Positions 52,954 to 60,288 of a stretch of 64,000 nucleotides of DNA are shown piece after piece (positions within the stretch are counted from its first letter, which is position 1; each line of letters starts with the position of its first letter). Source of the stretch: Bacteroidia bacterium (GTDB taxonomy: Bacteria > Bacteroidota > Bacteroidia > Palsa-965); contig JAKLJE010000002.1 in NCBI GenBank assembly GCA_023151315.1, positions 186,001 to 250,000 of the forward strand, in the 5' to 3' direction. The translations under genes and the position numbers were made by a program. The notes below the pieces were generated by a model. That model was not told the origin of the DNA, did not search any database, and saw only the letters and a program-made list of their open reading frames with translations.

Positions 52954-53780
52954 CGTGTGTAAACCAATTGAATAAAAACTCCGGGCATAATTGCTTTAGC
53001 TTTCACCGTATTTTCCTCGTTGTATTTGTCCCAAGAGGTTGAGGAATACGCTGCATAATCCGTTGGCAAAGCGGTTGGGTAAACGAATCCGTAATTGGAA
53101 ACATATACTAATGATCTTTCCCAATTTGATTCGATGTATTCACCCATTGCGAACATATTTAATTGTGCTCCCGCTTCAAGTTGCAGATGATCGCTCAATG
53201 TTTTTTTATAGGCAATTTCAAAATTCATGCACGCGCTGACGCCTTTGTAAACGCCGTTTAATAACCGTTCTTTACCGGTACTTATCGTCCCGTCGGGATA
53301 CTCGTAATAGCTTTCAATTATCGGTAGGCAGAATCCAATGTTATACTGAAATCTGAATTTGGGTTTATCCAGTATAAAGCCCATCGTTGGAGTATTCGTA
53401 ATATGTCTGAAGTGTCTGCGATTGTCAGTTTTTATACCCACGGAAGTATGGGAATAGAGACGTTCGTAGTTAAAAGAAAATCCGACTCCCATTGGTAAAA
53501 TCAATCGTACTCCATAACGGTATCCGTATGCAAAGCGAAAATTCTTCAGGTCTTCTTCGAGAATGTTTACTCCGGAAGACCCGTTGTACGAATTGTATGA
53601 GTCGACGAAGTCTCCAAAAGAGCCATGAATCATCAATGAAGTTGCGCCTCCGCCGTAAATGGAAAGTTTACTTGCTTTGATATCGTCACCACCTGCAAGG
53701 AATCTTTTCGGCTTTATGGCATGCACAGTTATACTCAAAAGTAAAACTGCGAAAAGTATAAGTGATTTTTTATCTGCCAT
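52950..53780 (-). CDS. Outer-membrane-like protein of envelope operon
   Basis: The 276-residue product has a signal peptide (MADKKSLILFAVLLLSITVH) and many Tyr/Phe-rich beta-like segments such as FRFAYGYRYGVRLILPMGVG and FRFQYNIGFCLPIIESY, ending VFIQLVYTR, consistent with a small beta barrel. It overlaps the upstream gene's end by 11 bases and the downstream lipoprotein gene by 4 bases. No family was recognised; it may be a partner of the other two envelope proteins. Confidence 0.75.
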   Translation of the reverse strand: MADKKSLILFAVLLLSITVHAIKPKRFLAGGDDIKASKLSIYGGGATSLMIHGSFGDFVDSYNSYNGSSGVNILEEDLKNFRFAYGYRYGVRLILPMGVGFSFNYERLYSHTSVGIKTDNRRHFRHITNTPTMGFILDKPKFRFQYNIGFCLPIIESYYEYPDGTISTGKERLLNGVYKGVSACMNFEIAYKKTLSDHLQLEAGAQLNMFAMGEYIESNWERSLVYVSNYGFVYPTALPTDYAAYSSTSWDKYNEENTVKAKAIMPGVFIQLVYTR

Positions 53781-54435
53781 ATTGCTTACGGATATAAAAA
53801 GTCAGACCTGCAGAAAGCTGTGAGAAATTGTGACGGAGTTCTGTTGAGCTGAACCAGTTTTTACCTGCGAAGAATTGCCAATAGTAGTTCAATCTGAAAC
53901 CGATTCGGGCCGTGGGAAAATACTCATAGAAAACAGATGCGCCGAACATTGCACATCCTTGTGTCCCCGGTAATCCGTTCCAGCCAGTGGCGTTACTACC
54001 TGTCCCGACTTCTTTGTATCTATAACCGGCAAATCCTTGTTGTAACACGAACGCGAAGCACTTGTTCTCTTTGTCAATTCTCCAACCTGCTCCCCACATT
54101 ACATGGATATTGCTGATCGTGTATACTTCATTAGAACCAGAAACCGGATTTACACCTGTGAATTCTGATTGATTTTTTAGCCAGGTTACCGGGAATATCA
54201 TTCCTAACTTATTCCCTTTCATGGTAACTGTGAAGCCATGATTAATGGAGCTGGCAGTTATTTTTTCGGTGAGATATTCTTTTCCTGTATTGAATTCTAC
54301 CAGAGAAGCCTTTACATTCTTAAGTCCGCCATAGTACCATCCAACTGCGTAACCAACACCGAAGTTTCCTGTTTGGGCATAAAGTGAAACACTTACGACG
54401 GAGAAAATCGTAATAAATAATCTACGTAGGGTCAT
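53770..54435 (-). CDS. Outer-membrane-like protein, first gene of envelope operon
   Basis: The 221-residue product has a signal peptide (MTLRRLFITIFSVVSVSLYAQ without the first residue) and a body of aromatic-rich beta-like strands (FGVGYAVGWYYGGLKNVKAS, RIGFRLNYYWQFFAGKNWFS), ending LSAGLTFYIRKQYGR. ATG at 54435 was chosen because the 12 residues before it would make an unusual double start. A TATATTTT box lies 9 bases upstream on the minus strand. It is the first of three overlapping genes. Confidence 0.75.
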   Translation of the reverse strand: MTLRRLFITIFSVVSVSLYAQTGNFGVGYAVGWYYGGLKNVKASLVEFNTGKEYLTEKITASSINHGFTVTMKGNKLGMIFPVTWLKNQSEFTGVNPVSGSNEVYTISNIHVMWGAGWRIDKENKCFAFVLQQGFAGYRYKEVGTGSNATGWNGLPGTQGCAMFGASVFYEYFPTARIGFRLNYYWQFFAGKNWFSSTELRHNFSQLSAGLTFYIRKQYGR

Positions 54436-54491
54436 ACGAGTACTAAAATATAAAAAAACGGCAATCAGCAAAATGTGCCTCAGGTAACTTT

Positions 54492-54662
54492 CTAATTTCC
54501 CTTGTTTTCAGGAAGAAACCACAGTATCGCAAAGGATACGACCGGAAGGAATGTGCCAAGTGTAAACCAGGTCCAGAAATTTCTGCCTGTGCTTCTGGCG
54601 AAGAATCCCGTAGCACACGGGATAAACAGGAAGATCGGAGCGAGTATTACAAGTACCGGCAT
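54492..54662 (-). CDS. Small two-helix membrane protein
   Basis: A 56-residue frame begins with ATG at 54662 and ends with TAG at 54492. It encodes two hydrophobic stretches (MPVLVILAPIFLFIPCATGF and FTLGTFLPVVSFAILWFL) separated by ARSTGRNFWTW, and ends in a charged tail (PENKGN). This is a typical small inner-membrane protein layout, like many short Bacteroidota proteins with a GRN/FW turn. There is no strong ribosome-binding site. It lies between the envelope operon and paaD on the same strand; function unknown. Confidence 0.55.
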   Translation of the reverse strand: MPVLVILAPIFLFIPCATGFFARSTGRNFWTWFTLGTFLPVVSFAILWFLPENKGN

Positions 54663-54816
54663 AGCGGTGCTAAAATAAAACCATTCTGCAAACTGCGAAT
54701 TGCCTTTGAAACGGTTTATTGGCGTTATGCGAAAGTTTACTTTATGCGTTTGAAAATGAGGCGAAATGATTTTGATTTCATCAGCCGGTTTTTGTGAGAA
54801 ACGATGCGGGTTTCCG

Positions 54817-55329
54817 TTAAATGCACTTGAAATAATCGAAAGGCTCTTTACAATCTTCGCATTTCCATAGTGCCTTGCATGCGGTTGAACCGAAGTTGGA
54901 AATCATAACCGTGTTCAGTGATTTGCATTGCGGGCAACGTACTTCTTTCGGTTTACCGAGAATGGCATTTTTATCAGCCGTAGAACGTGGAGGAGGAGCA
55001 ATGCCGTATTTCTCCAGTTTGTCTTTGGCGTAATCGGAAATCCAGTCGGTTGTCCATGCCGGAGAAAGTACAAACTCAATGGAAACGTTGTTGAAACCTT
55101 TGCGATGAAAAGCGGCTTTAATATCTGTGCTGATCATTTCCATTGCCGGACATCCGCTGTACGTTGGCGTGATTTTCACGGTGATGTTATCACCTTCACG
55201 AGTTACGTCGCGCACAATGCCCATATCAACAACTGTCAGAACAGGAATTTCAGGATCCACCACTTCATTGGCGATATTCCAGAGTTCAGGTTCCTTGCCG
55301 TTCCATACTAAAGGGTTGAGCGTTTCCAT
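54817..55329 (-). CDS. paaD: Phenylacetyl-CoA epoxidase accessory subunit PaaD
   Basis: The 170-residue protein has a DUF59/MIP18-type domain (VVDPEIPVLTVVDMGIVRDV, GCPAMEMISTDIKAAFHRKG) and a C-terminal cysteine cluster (CPQC, then CKALWKCEDCKEPFDYFKC). PaaD is thought to help assemble the metal or iron-sulfur centre of the epoxidase. ATG at 55329 was taken; the frame extends only to a TTG at 55335. A terminator-like hairpin lies between it and the upstream paaC, and the small membrane gene lies downstream. Confidence 0.95.
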   Translation of the reverse strand: METLNPLVWNGKEPELWNIANEVVDPEIPVLTVVDMGIVRDVTREGDNITVKITPTYSGCPAMEMISTDIKAAFHRKGFNNVSIEFVLSPAWTTDWISDYAKDKLEKYGIAPPPRSTADKNAILGKPKEVRCPQCKSLNTVMISNFGSTACKALWKCEDCKEPFDYFKCI

Positions 55330-55360
55330 AGCCAATTTGATTCGTGTAAAGTTACAGAAA

Positions 55361-55401
55361 CAAAAAAGTCAGACCGCAAATTGTACAGCCTGACTTTTCT
55401 G
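55361..55401 (-). terminator. Hairpin with U-rich tail between paaC and paaD
   Basis: In the minus-strand transcript AAAAGTCAG (from 55398) pairs with CTGACTTTT (to 55364) and a T/U-rich run follows on the paaD side. It lies 11 bases after the paaC stop and 32 bases before the paaD ATG, so it could partly uncouple paaD expression from paaABC. Confidence 0.65.
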
Positions 55402-55411
55402 TTTTAATGAA

Positions 55412-56176
55412 TTACCATTTGTTTCCCGGATACGCTCGTGTTACATACTGCATTTCTGCAATGATATAACCGATGTGTTCTGTGTGACGATTGGTTCGGC
55501 TTCCCTGCATTTGCCATGTGGCTGCATCGGGCATTGTGAGAGTTGCTTCTTTCAGAACCGACTCCACTTTTTTAGTCCATGCAGCTTTCAATGCCGGAAC
55601 ATCCGGAGCGATCCCTGCTGCAACGAGAGACTTTTCTTTTTCCGTTGTTGCAAACATATCGCCGGTGTACATGAAAAGATCGTCGATCGCTTTTTGCATG
55701 CGCTGATGGCTTTCTTCCGTTCCGTCGCCTAAACGCAAAGTCCAATCTGTTGCGTGGCGCAGGTGATATGCGGTTTCTTTGATCGCTTTCGCAGCATAGC
55801 CTGAGAGCGTAGCATCTTTACTCTTCATTAATTCTGTGAGCAACAAGTCTGCGAAAACAGAATAGTAAAGTTGACGTGCAATCGAATGTGCGTAATCGCC
55901 GTTAGGCAACTCAGTGATCAGTGCGTTTGTGAACTCGTGTTCGAAACGTTCGTATGCGTAGAAGTCTTCTGTCTTACCGCCTTCAAGTGTGCCGGCGTAA
56001 GTGTAAAGAATCCGCGTTTGACCGAGATAATCGAGTGCGATATTCGACAATGCGATATCTTCTTCGAGAAATGGTCCATTGCTGCACCATTCGCTGAGGC
56101 GATGACCCAGAATCAGGTTGTTGTCGCCCAAACGAAGAACGAATTCCAGCAAAGCTGCATTTGAGTTATTGCTCAT
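55412..56176 (-). CDS. paaC: Phenylacetyl-CoA epoxidase structural subunit PaaC
   Basis: The 254-residue protein has the PaaC pattern: LRLGDNNLILGHRLSEWCSN, LEEDIALSNIALDYLGQTR, FEHEFTNALITELPNGDY and LRHATDWTLRLGDGTEESHQ. It is the catalytically inactive ferritin-like partner of PaaA in the epoxidase core. Length is typical. The start lies 10 bases after paaB's stop; paaD follows downstream. Confidence 0.96.
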   Translation of the reverse strand: MSNNSNAALLEFVLRLGDNNLILGHRLSEWCSNGPFLEEDIALSNIALDYLGQTRILYTYAGTLEGGKTEDFYAYERFEHEFTNALITELPNGDYAHSIARQLYYSVFADLLLTELMKSKDATLSGYAAKAIKETAYHLRHATDWTLRLGDGTEESHQRMQKAIDDLFMYTGDMFATTEKEKSLVAAGIAPDVPALKAAWTKKVESVLKEATLTMPDAATWQMQGSRTNRHTEHIGYIIAEMQYVTRAYPGNKW

Positions 56177-56186
56177 GTTGTGCAGA

Positions 56187-56477
56187 TTAAATGTGTTTTA
56201 CTTCAGCAGGAATTTCGTAGAATGTCGGGTGACGATATGCTTTATCGTTTGACGGTTCGAAGAAAGATCCGATTTCTTCCGGAGAAGAAGCCACGATTGC
56301 GCTCGCCGGTACAACCCAGATAGCGGTTCCTTCGTTGCGACGTGAGTAGAGATCACGTGCGTTCATCAAAGCCATTTCTTTATCAGCAGCATGAACGCTG
56401 CCTGCATGTTTGTACGGAGTTCCGGACTTTGCCTGAACGAATACTTCCCAGAGAGGAAATTGATTGTCGTTGCTCAT
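56187..56477 (-). CDS. paaB: Phenylacetyl-CoA epoxidase subunit PaaB
   Basis: The 96-residue product starts NQFPLWEVFVQAKSGTPYKH and has NARDLYSRRNEGTAIWVVPA, the small PaaB fold that joins the epoxidase core. Length matches the family (about 95). It lies 35 bases after paaA and 10 before paaC. Confidence 0.97.
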   Translation of the reverse strand: MSNDNQFPLWEVFVQAKSGTPYKHAGSVHAADKEMALMNARDLYSRRNEGTAIWVVPASAIVASSPEEIGSFFEPSNDKAYRHPTFYEIPAEVKHI

Positions 56478-56512
56478 TATCTATATAAGAATTACGAATT
56501 GTTGATTTGTGA

Positions 56513-57469
56513 TTATGCTACTAGTGCACCTTTTGCTGCTTTCGCTTTTTTAGCTGCATAAGCGTTTGCTGCTTCGCGAACCCAGGCGTTCTCGTTGTGA
56601 ACTTTCACGTGATGTTCGAGGCGCTGTTTGTTGCAAGGCCCGTTTCCTTTGATCACGTTATTGAATTCTTCCCAATCGATTTTACCGAAGTCGTAATGAC
56701 CGCGTGCTTCGTTCCATTTCAGATCCGGATCAGGAATAGTAAGTCCGAGGAATTCAGCCTGAGCAACGGTTTTGTCAATGAATTTCTGACGAAGTTCATC
56801 ATTCGTTTCACGCTTGATTTTCCATTTGATTGAATCTGCAGAGTGTGCGGAGTCAGCATCATGCGGACCGAACATCATAAGTGAAGGCCACCACCAACGG
56901 TTCATGGCATCCTGCGCCATTGCTTTCTGCTCTTTAGAGCCGCGGCAAAGTTCAAGCAGCAATTCATAACCCTGACGCTGGTGGAAACTTTCTTCCTTAC
57001 AGATTCGCACCATTGCGCGTGAGTAAGGACCGTATGAAGTACGCTGAAGCGAAACCTGGTTAACGATCGCGGCACCGTCAACCAGCCAGCCGATAGCTCC
57101 GATATCTGCCCAATTCAGTGCAGGATAATTGAAGATGCTGGAATATTTTGCTGCACCCGTGTGCAATTGACGAATCAGTTCTTCGCGGGAAATACCGAGA
57201 GTCTCGCATGCGCTGTAGAGATAAAGACCGTGTCCGCCTTCATCCTGAATTTTCGCAAGAAGAATTGCCTTACGACGCAGACTAGGAGCGCGGGTAATCC
57301 AGTTTCCTTCAGGCTGCATTCCGATTACTTCGGAATGAGCGTGTTGGGAAATCTGACGGATCAACGTTTTGCGGTATTTTTCAGGCATCCAGTCTTTCGG
57401 CTCGATGTACTCGTTTTTACCGATTTTGTCGTTGAAGACATTTTCAAAATTGACTGTATTGTTTTCCAT
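56513..57469 (-). CDS. paaA: Phenylacetyl-CoA epoxidase catalytic subunit PaaA
   Basis: PaaA is the diiron oxygenase that epoxidises the ring of phenylacetyl-CoA. The 318-residue product has the family start [20 protein letters not shown], the iron-ligand helices [20 protein letters not shown] and [20 protein letters not shown], and [22 protein letters not shown] at 57469 was taken; ten further in-frame residues upstream are not conserved in character. A well-formed promoter lies at 57497-57525. It is divergent from paaE, whose product delivers electrons to it. Confidence 0.97.
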   Translation of the reverse strand: MENNTVNFENVFNDKIGKNEYIEPKDWMPEKYRKTLIRQISQHAHSEVIGMQPEGNWITRAPSLRRKAILLAKIQDEGGHGLYLYSACETLGISREELIRQLHTGAAKYSSIFNYPALNWADIGAIGWLVDGAAIVNQVSLQRTSYGPYSRAMVRICKEESFHQRQGYELLLELCRGSKEQKAMAQDAMNRWWWPSLMMFGPHDADSAHSADSIKWKIKRETNDELRQKFIDKTVAQAEFLGLTIPDPDLKWNEARGHYDFGKIDWEEFNNVIKGNGPCNKQRLEHHVKVHNENAWVREAANAYAAKKAKAAKGALVA

Positions 57470-57496
57470 TGGAATGAAATTGCTGTTGTGAGAGAA

Positions 57497-57525
57497 CAAA
57501 TATAATCATTCGAAATGGGCTCAAA
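57497..57525 (-). promoter_or_regulatory. Promoter of paaABCD
   Basis: On the minus strand a TTTG at 57522-57525 is followed after 17 bases by TATATTTG at 57497-57504, matching both Bacteroidota promoter elements at the normal spacing. The paaA ATG at 57469 is 27 bases downstream of the -7 box. Confidence 0.8.
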
Positions 57526-57582
57526 TGACTTAAAAATGCCTCGATTCAGAGCAAAAATCGTTTGTTTGATGCCCTCGGAGAA

Positions 57583-57594
57583 TGACAATTGTCA
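57583..57594. promoter_or_regulatory. 12-base palindrome in the paaA/paaE control region
   Basis: TGACAATTGTCA is an exact palindrome roughly in the middle of the divergent control region. It lies 58 bases upstream of the paaA -33 element and 125 bases upstream of the paaE ATG. It could be the operator of a TetR-like regulator such as PaaR; the regulator is not in the window. Confidence 0.5.
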
Positions 57595-57718
57595 AGATTC
57601 AACGGAAAATCAATTAAACCGTGTTTATCAGGACTATAACCTGAACAATTCAAGGGAATGTGCTCTGTCAGTTCAGGGCAGGAATGAAATCCGTATTTTC
57701 GCGCAGATTTTTCAATCT

Positions 57719-58801
57719 ATGGCAAAATTTCATTCACTCAAAGTAGCGGAAATCAGAAAAGAAACGGCAGACTGTGTGTCTGTTGTGTTCGAAGTGCCTG
57801 ATTCGCTGAAACCGGAATACAAATACATTCAGGGGCAATATCTGACCTTGAAGATGAAAGTTGGCGGAGAAGAGATCCGTCGTTCATATTCATTGAGCAG
57901 CAGTCCTGTTTCTGAAACCGAGTTGCGTGTTGCAGTAAAGAAAGTACAGAACGGTAAAGGATCAACTTATATCAACGATCACCTGAAGCAAGGAGATGTA
58001 ATTGAGGTGATGACTCCGATGGGTAATTTCTACTCACAGATGAATCCATCGAACAGCAAGCATTACGTTTTGTTTGCAGGAGGAAGCGGAATCACGCCGA
58101 TGTTCTCTATTCTGAAAACCGTACTGGCTGCAGAGCCGAAGAGTCGTATTACACTTGTTTACGGAAATAAGGATGAAGAGTCTGTTATTTTCCGAGAGAA
58201 GCTAGCGATGCTGGAGAAGGAAGAATCAGCACGACTTCGTGTAGTTCACGTTCTCGAAAATCCGAAGCAACCAATTGCGGATTTACAGAAAGGATTGTTG
58301 ACACCGGAGAAAGTGATGGCGTTGTTTGAATCTGTTATCGGAGTTAACGGCGACAATGAATATTTCGTGTGTGGTCCCGGTCCGATGATGGAAAATGTGA
58401 AGCAGGTTCTGGAAAAACTGAAAGCGCCGAAAGACAGAATTCACATTGAATATTTCTCGGCTGTAATTGATGCGGTAGCTGCTGCGGAGAAAGCCAATGC
58501 AACGCCGACAGGAAAGTTTGTAAGCAAGGTTACGATTATACTTGACGGTCAAGAGAAGGAATTTGATCTTGCGAACGACGGTCCAACTATTCTTGATACT
58601 GCTGTAGGTGCGGACATGGACGTGCCGTTTGCGTGTAAAGGAGCAGTTTGTTGCACGTGCAAAGGCAAGGTGATGGAAGGTAAAGCGACGATGACGATGA
58701 ACTATGCGTTATCTGACGAAGAAGTGGAAGAAGGATACATTCTCACATGCCAGGCGCATCCGGCAACCGAGCGTTTGGTGGTGAGTTATGATGAGCCGTG
58801 A
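57719..58801 (+). CDS. paaE: Phenylacetyl-CoA epoxidase reductase subunit PaaE
   Basis: PaaE passes electrons from NADPH to the PaaAC epoxidase. The 360-residue protein has a ferredoxin-NADP reductase-type FAD domain (RRSYSLSSSPVSE), an NAD(P)-binding domain (VLFAGGSGITPMFSILKTVL, YFVCGPGPMMENVKQVL) and a C-terminal plant-type 2Fe-2S domain (CKGAVCCTCKGKV, then LTCQAHP). ATG at 57719 gives the usual MAKFHSLKVAEI start; the frame stays open upstream to 57515 but the extension shows no family sequence. It is the only paa gene in the window on the plus strand. Confidence 0.96.
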   Translation: MAKFHSLKVAEIRKETADCVSVVFEVPDSLKPEYKYIQGQYLTLKMKVGGEEIRRSYSLSSSPVSETELRVAVKKVQNGKGSTYINDHLKQGDVIEVMTPMGNFYSQMNPSNSKHYVLFAGGSGITPMFSILKTVLAAEPKSRITLVYGNKDEESVIFREKLAMLEKEESARLRVVHVLENPKQPIADLQKGLLTPEKVMALFESVIGVNGDNEYFVCGPGPMMENVKQVLEKLKAPKDRIHIEYFSAVIDAVAAAEKANATPTGKFVSKVTIILDGQEKEFDLANDGPTILDTAVGADMDVPFACKGAVCCTCKGKVMEGKATMTMNYALSDEEVEEGYILTCQAHPATERLVVSYDEP

Positions 58802-58844
58802 TTTGCGCTGAGCACTTTGAAATATTAAGTGCGTTATACAGAAT

Positions 58845-58888
58845 AAAAAAACTCCGATGTGATTTGATTCGCATCGGAGTTTTTGTTT
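58845..58888. terminator. Bidirectional terminator after paaE
   Basis: ACTCCGATG (58851-58859) pairs with CATCGGAGT (58872-58880), flanked by AAAAAA before and TTTTGTTT after. It would terminate paaE and, read from the other strand, the convergent MORN-like gene at 58903. Confidence 0.9.
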
Positions 58889-58902
58889 GTAACAGTTAAA
58901 GA

Positions 58903-59376
58903 TTATGAACCCACTGAATACTTGCGTTCGTTGATCAGTTCACCTGCTTCGTTCCACATTTTCCATGTACCGGATTTCTCTCCGTTGGTATACTGCATTT
59001 CCATGCGTTTCGTTCCGGCATCATCCCAGATGAACCACATGCCGTTTTTGATTCCGATTGAGTAAGACGCTTCACCTGTTTTAACGCCGGAGACATTCCA
59101 TGTTTCCCAGATTCCGTCGCGCTGACCTTTAACGTAATTACCGGCTTCCATTTTCGCTCCATTATCGTAATAGAAAACAGCTGCACCATCCAATTGTCCG
59201 TTCAGGATATTGAGTGTGGCTTTGATCGTACCATTTTCAAAATACTGATTGAAAGCGCCTGAGTAAATATTGCCCGACGCGTCGACGTAGTTACCATTAA
59301 CAACAGAAAGATTCTGCGCGGAAACGGAGGTTACGAAGCAGAGGAAAATTGCGAGAAAGAGAGCTGCACGATTCAT
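58903..59376 (-). CDS. Small secreted MORN/YwqK-repeat-like protein
   Basis: The 157-residue product has a signal peptide (MNRAALFLAIFLCFVTSVSAQ less the last residue) and about five repeats of 20-25 residues with the pattern G...dG.W..w...G, e.g. GAFNQYFENGTIKATLNILN, GQRDGIWETWNVSGVKTGEA and KNGMWFIWDDAGTKRMEMQY. It resembles the larger repeat protein at 46019. ATG at 59376 was used; an ATG at 59382 adds two residues. Function unknown; the family is often annotated as toxin-antitoxin YwqK-like without firm evidence. Confidence 0.82.
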   Translation of the reverse strand: MNRAALFLAIFLCFVTSVSAQNLSVVNGNYVDASGNIYSGAFNQYFENGTIKATLNILNGQLDGAAVFYYDNGAKMEAGNYVKGQRDGIWETWNVSGVKTGEASYSIGIKNGMWFIWDDAGTKRMEMQYTNGEKSGTWKMWNEAGELINERKYSVGS

Positions 59377-59547
59377 GGTCATTTGATTAAGATTGATACC
59401 AATTCACAATCACATAACAAATGTCGCGCCTGCTTTGACTTTGCCCTAAGAATGCCGTAACGTTAAGTTTACAAACGATGTAAAGCACAGATAGACAGCG
59501 CTTTAAATTCAAAATTATTTGAATAAAATAAATGGAAGGGATATGTC

Positions 59548-59868
59548 TCAGCGTGGCAGAAGCTGCACGTTCAATTCGTTGTCGCGCTGTTCGCCTTTCG
59601 CCACAACTTTTGATTCTGAGTATGACGGATAACGGAATTCCAATGTATATGTTCCTGCTGTGAGTTCAGGCAGGAAATAATTTCCGTTGAAGTCGGTATA
59701 GGTAACAATATCTGTACCCTGGACACGTACTTCCACTCCGGGTAGCGATTCATTGGTGTTGTGATCAGTAACGGATCCGCTCACGTACATGACGCCTGTA
59801 ACGGGGTTACCGGCGAAGCTGTTGATTGAGAACAGGAGAGAGAGGATTATGATTGTTTGTTTGATCAC
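59548..59868 (-). CDS. Small exported carboxypeptidase-regulatory-like domain protein
   Basis: The 106-residue product has a signal peptide (MIKQTIIILSLLFSINSFAG) and one CarboxypepD_reg-like domain (SGSVTDHNTNESLPGVEVRV, TDFNGNYFLPELTAGTYTLE). This domain normally sits at the N-terminus of TonB-dependent receptors; here it stands alone. The start codon is GTG at 59868, supported by a TACTTTTG box 4 bases upstream. Function unknown. Confidence 0.8.
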   Translation of the reverse strand: MIKQTIIILSLLFSINSFAGNPVTGVMYVSGSVTDHNTNESLPGVEVRVQGTDIVTYTDFNGNYFLPELTAGTYTLEFRYPSYSESKVVAKGEQRDNELNVQLLPR

Positions 59869-59872
59869 GGAG

Positions 59873-59880
59873 CAAAAGTA
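59873..59880 (-). promoter_or_regulatory. -7 promoter box of the gene at 59868
   Basis: The minus strand reads TACTTTTG, an exact TAnnTTTG match, 4 bases before the GTG start. This supports the GTG assignment. Confidence 0.5.
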
Positions 59881-59945
59881 GGAGTGGAGATTTGTGTGAA
59901 GATTAGAGGAATGTTATGGGTTTGTAAAGTCGGGCTTGTGGATTA

Positions 59946-59969
59946 ATTCAACCGTTTAAACGGTTGAAT
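59946..59969. repeat. AACCGTTTAAACGGTT palindrome, copy 1
   Basis: The core AACCGTTTAAACGGTT is flanked by ATTC and GAAT, so the palindrome extends to 24 bases. Two further copies occur at 60123 and 60809 around the transposase gene. Confidence 0.85.
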
Positions 59970-60122
59970 GCGTGTGCGTGCGGGAGCGCGATCGAAGGGT
60001 TTGTGTGGATGAATGATTGAATTAAATAAATATTGCAGGAAAAGAAAAAGTGATTTCTCGCCTATTGCAGCAAGGTGATTTGCGTTTGCAAAGTGGGTAG
60101 GATTGGGGTTTTCGAAGTAAGC

Positions 60123-60152
60123 AACTTACAACCGTTTAAACGGTTGTAAGTT
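60123..60152. repeat. AACCGTTTAAACGGTT palindrome, copy 2
   Basis: The same 16-base core is flanked by AACTTAC and GTAAGTT, extending the perfect palindrome to 30 bases. The flanks are unrelated in sequence to copy 1 but still complementary to each other. Confidence 0.85.
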
Positions 60153-60288
60153 AAGAAGATTGATTAGTCAATATTATCAATAAGCAATTACACCCGTTTA
60201 CAAACGACTACAAACAATTACACTCGACTACAAACGTTTGTCAACCGAATAATTCGAACTACTCGCTCTAATCTTGCGAAAAAAAACT

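Larger units (their letters stand above)
59881..60288. other. Gene-free stretch upstream of the IS200-like gene
   Basis: No convincing gene. Contains two of the AACCGTTTAAACGGTT palindromes and, at 60186-60241, short direct repeats (CAATTACAC twice, CGACTACAAAC twice) ending in the 12-base palindrome ACAAACGTTTGT at 60230-60241. Confidence 0.65.

Noticed and set aside
57515-57718. N-terminal extension of PaaE by 68 residues
   Set aside because: The extension lacks reductase-family sequence and would run through the paaA/paaE control palindrome; MAKFHSLKV at 57719 is the usual start.
58903-59376. Toxin-antitoxin system involving the YwqK-like repeat protein
   Set aside because: No toxin gene is adjacent, and a signal peptide indicates an exported protein; the antitoxin label for this repeat family is not well supported.
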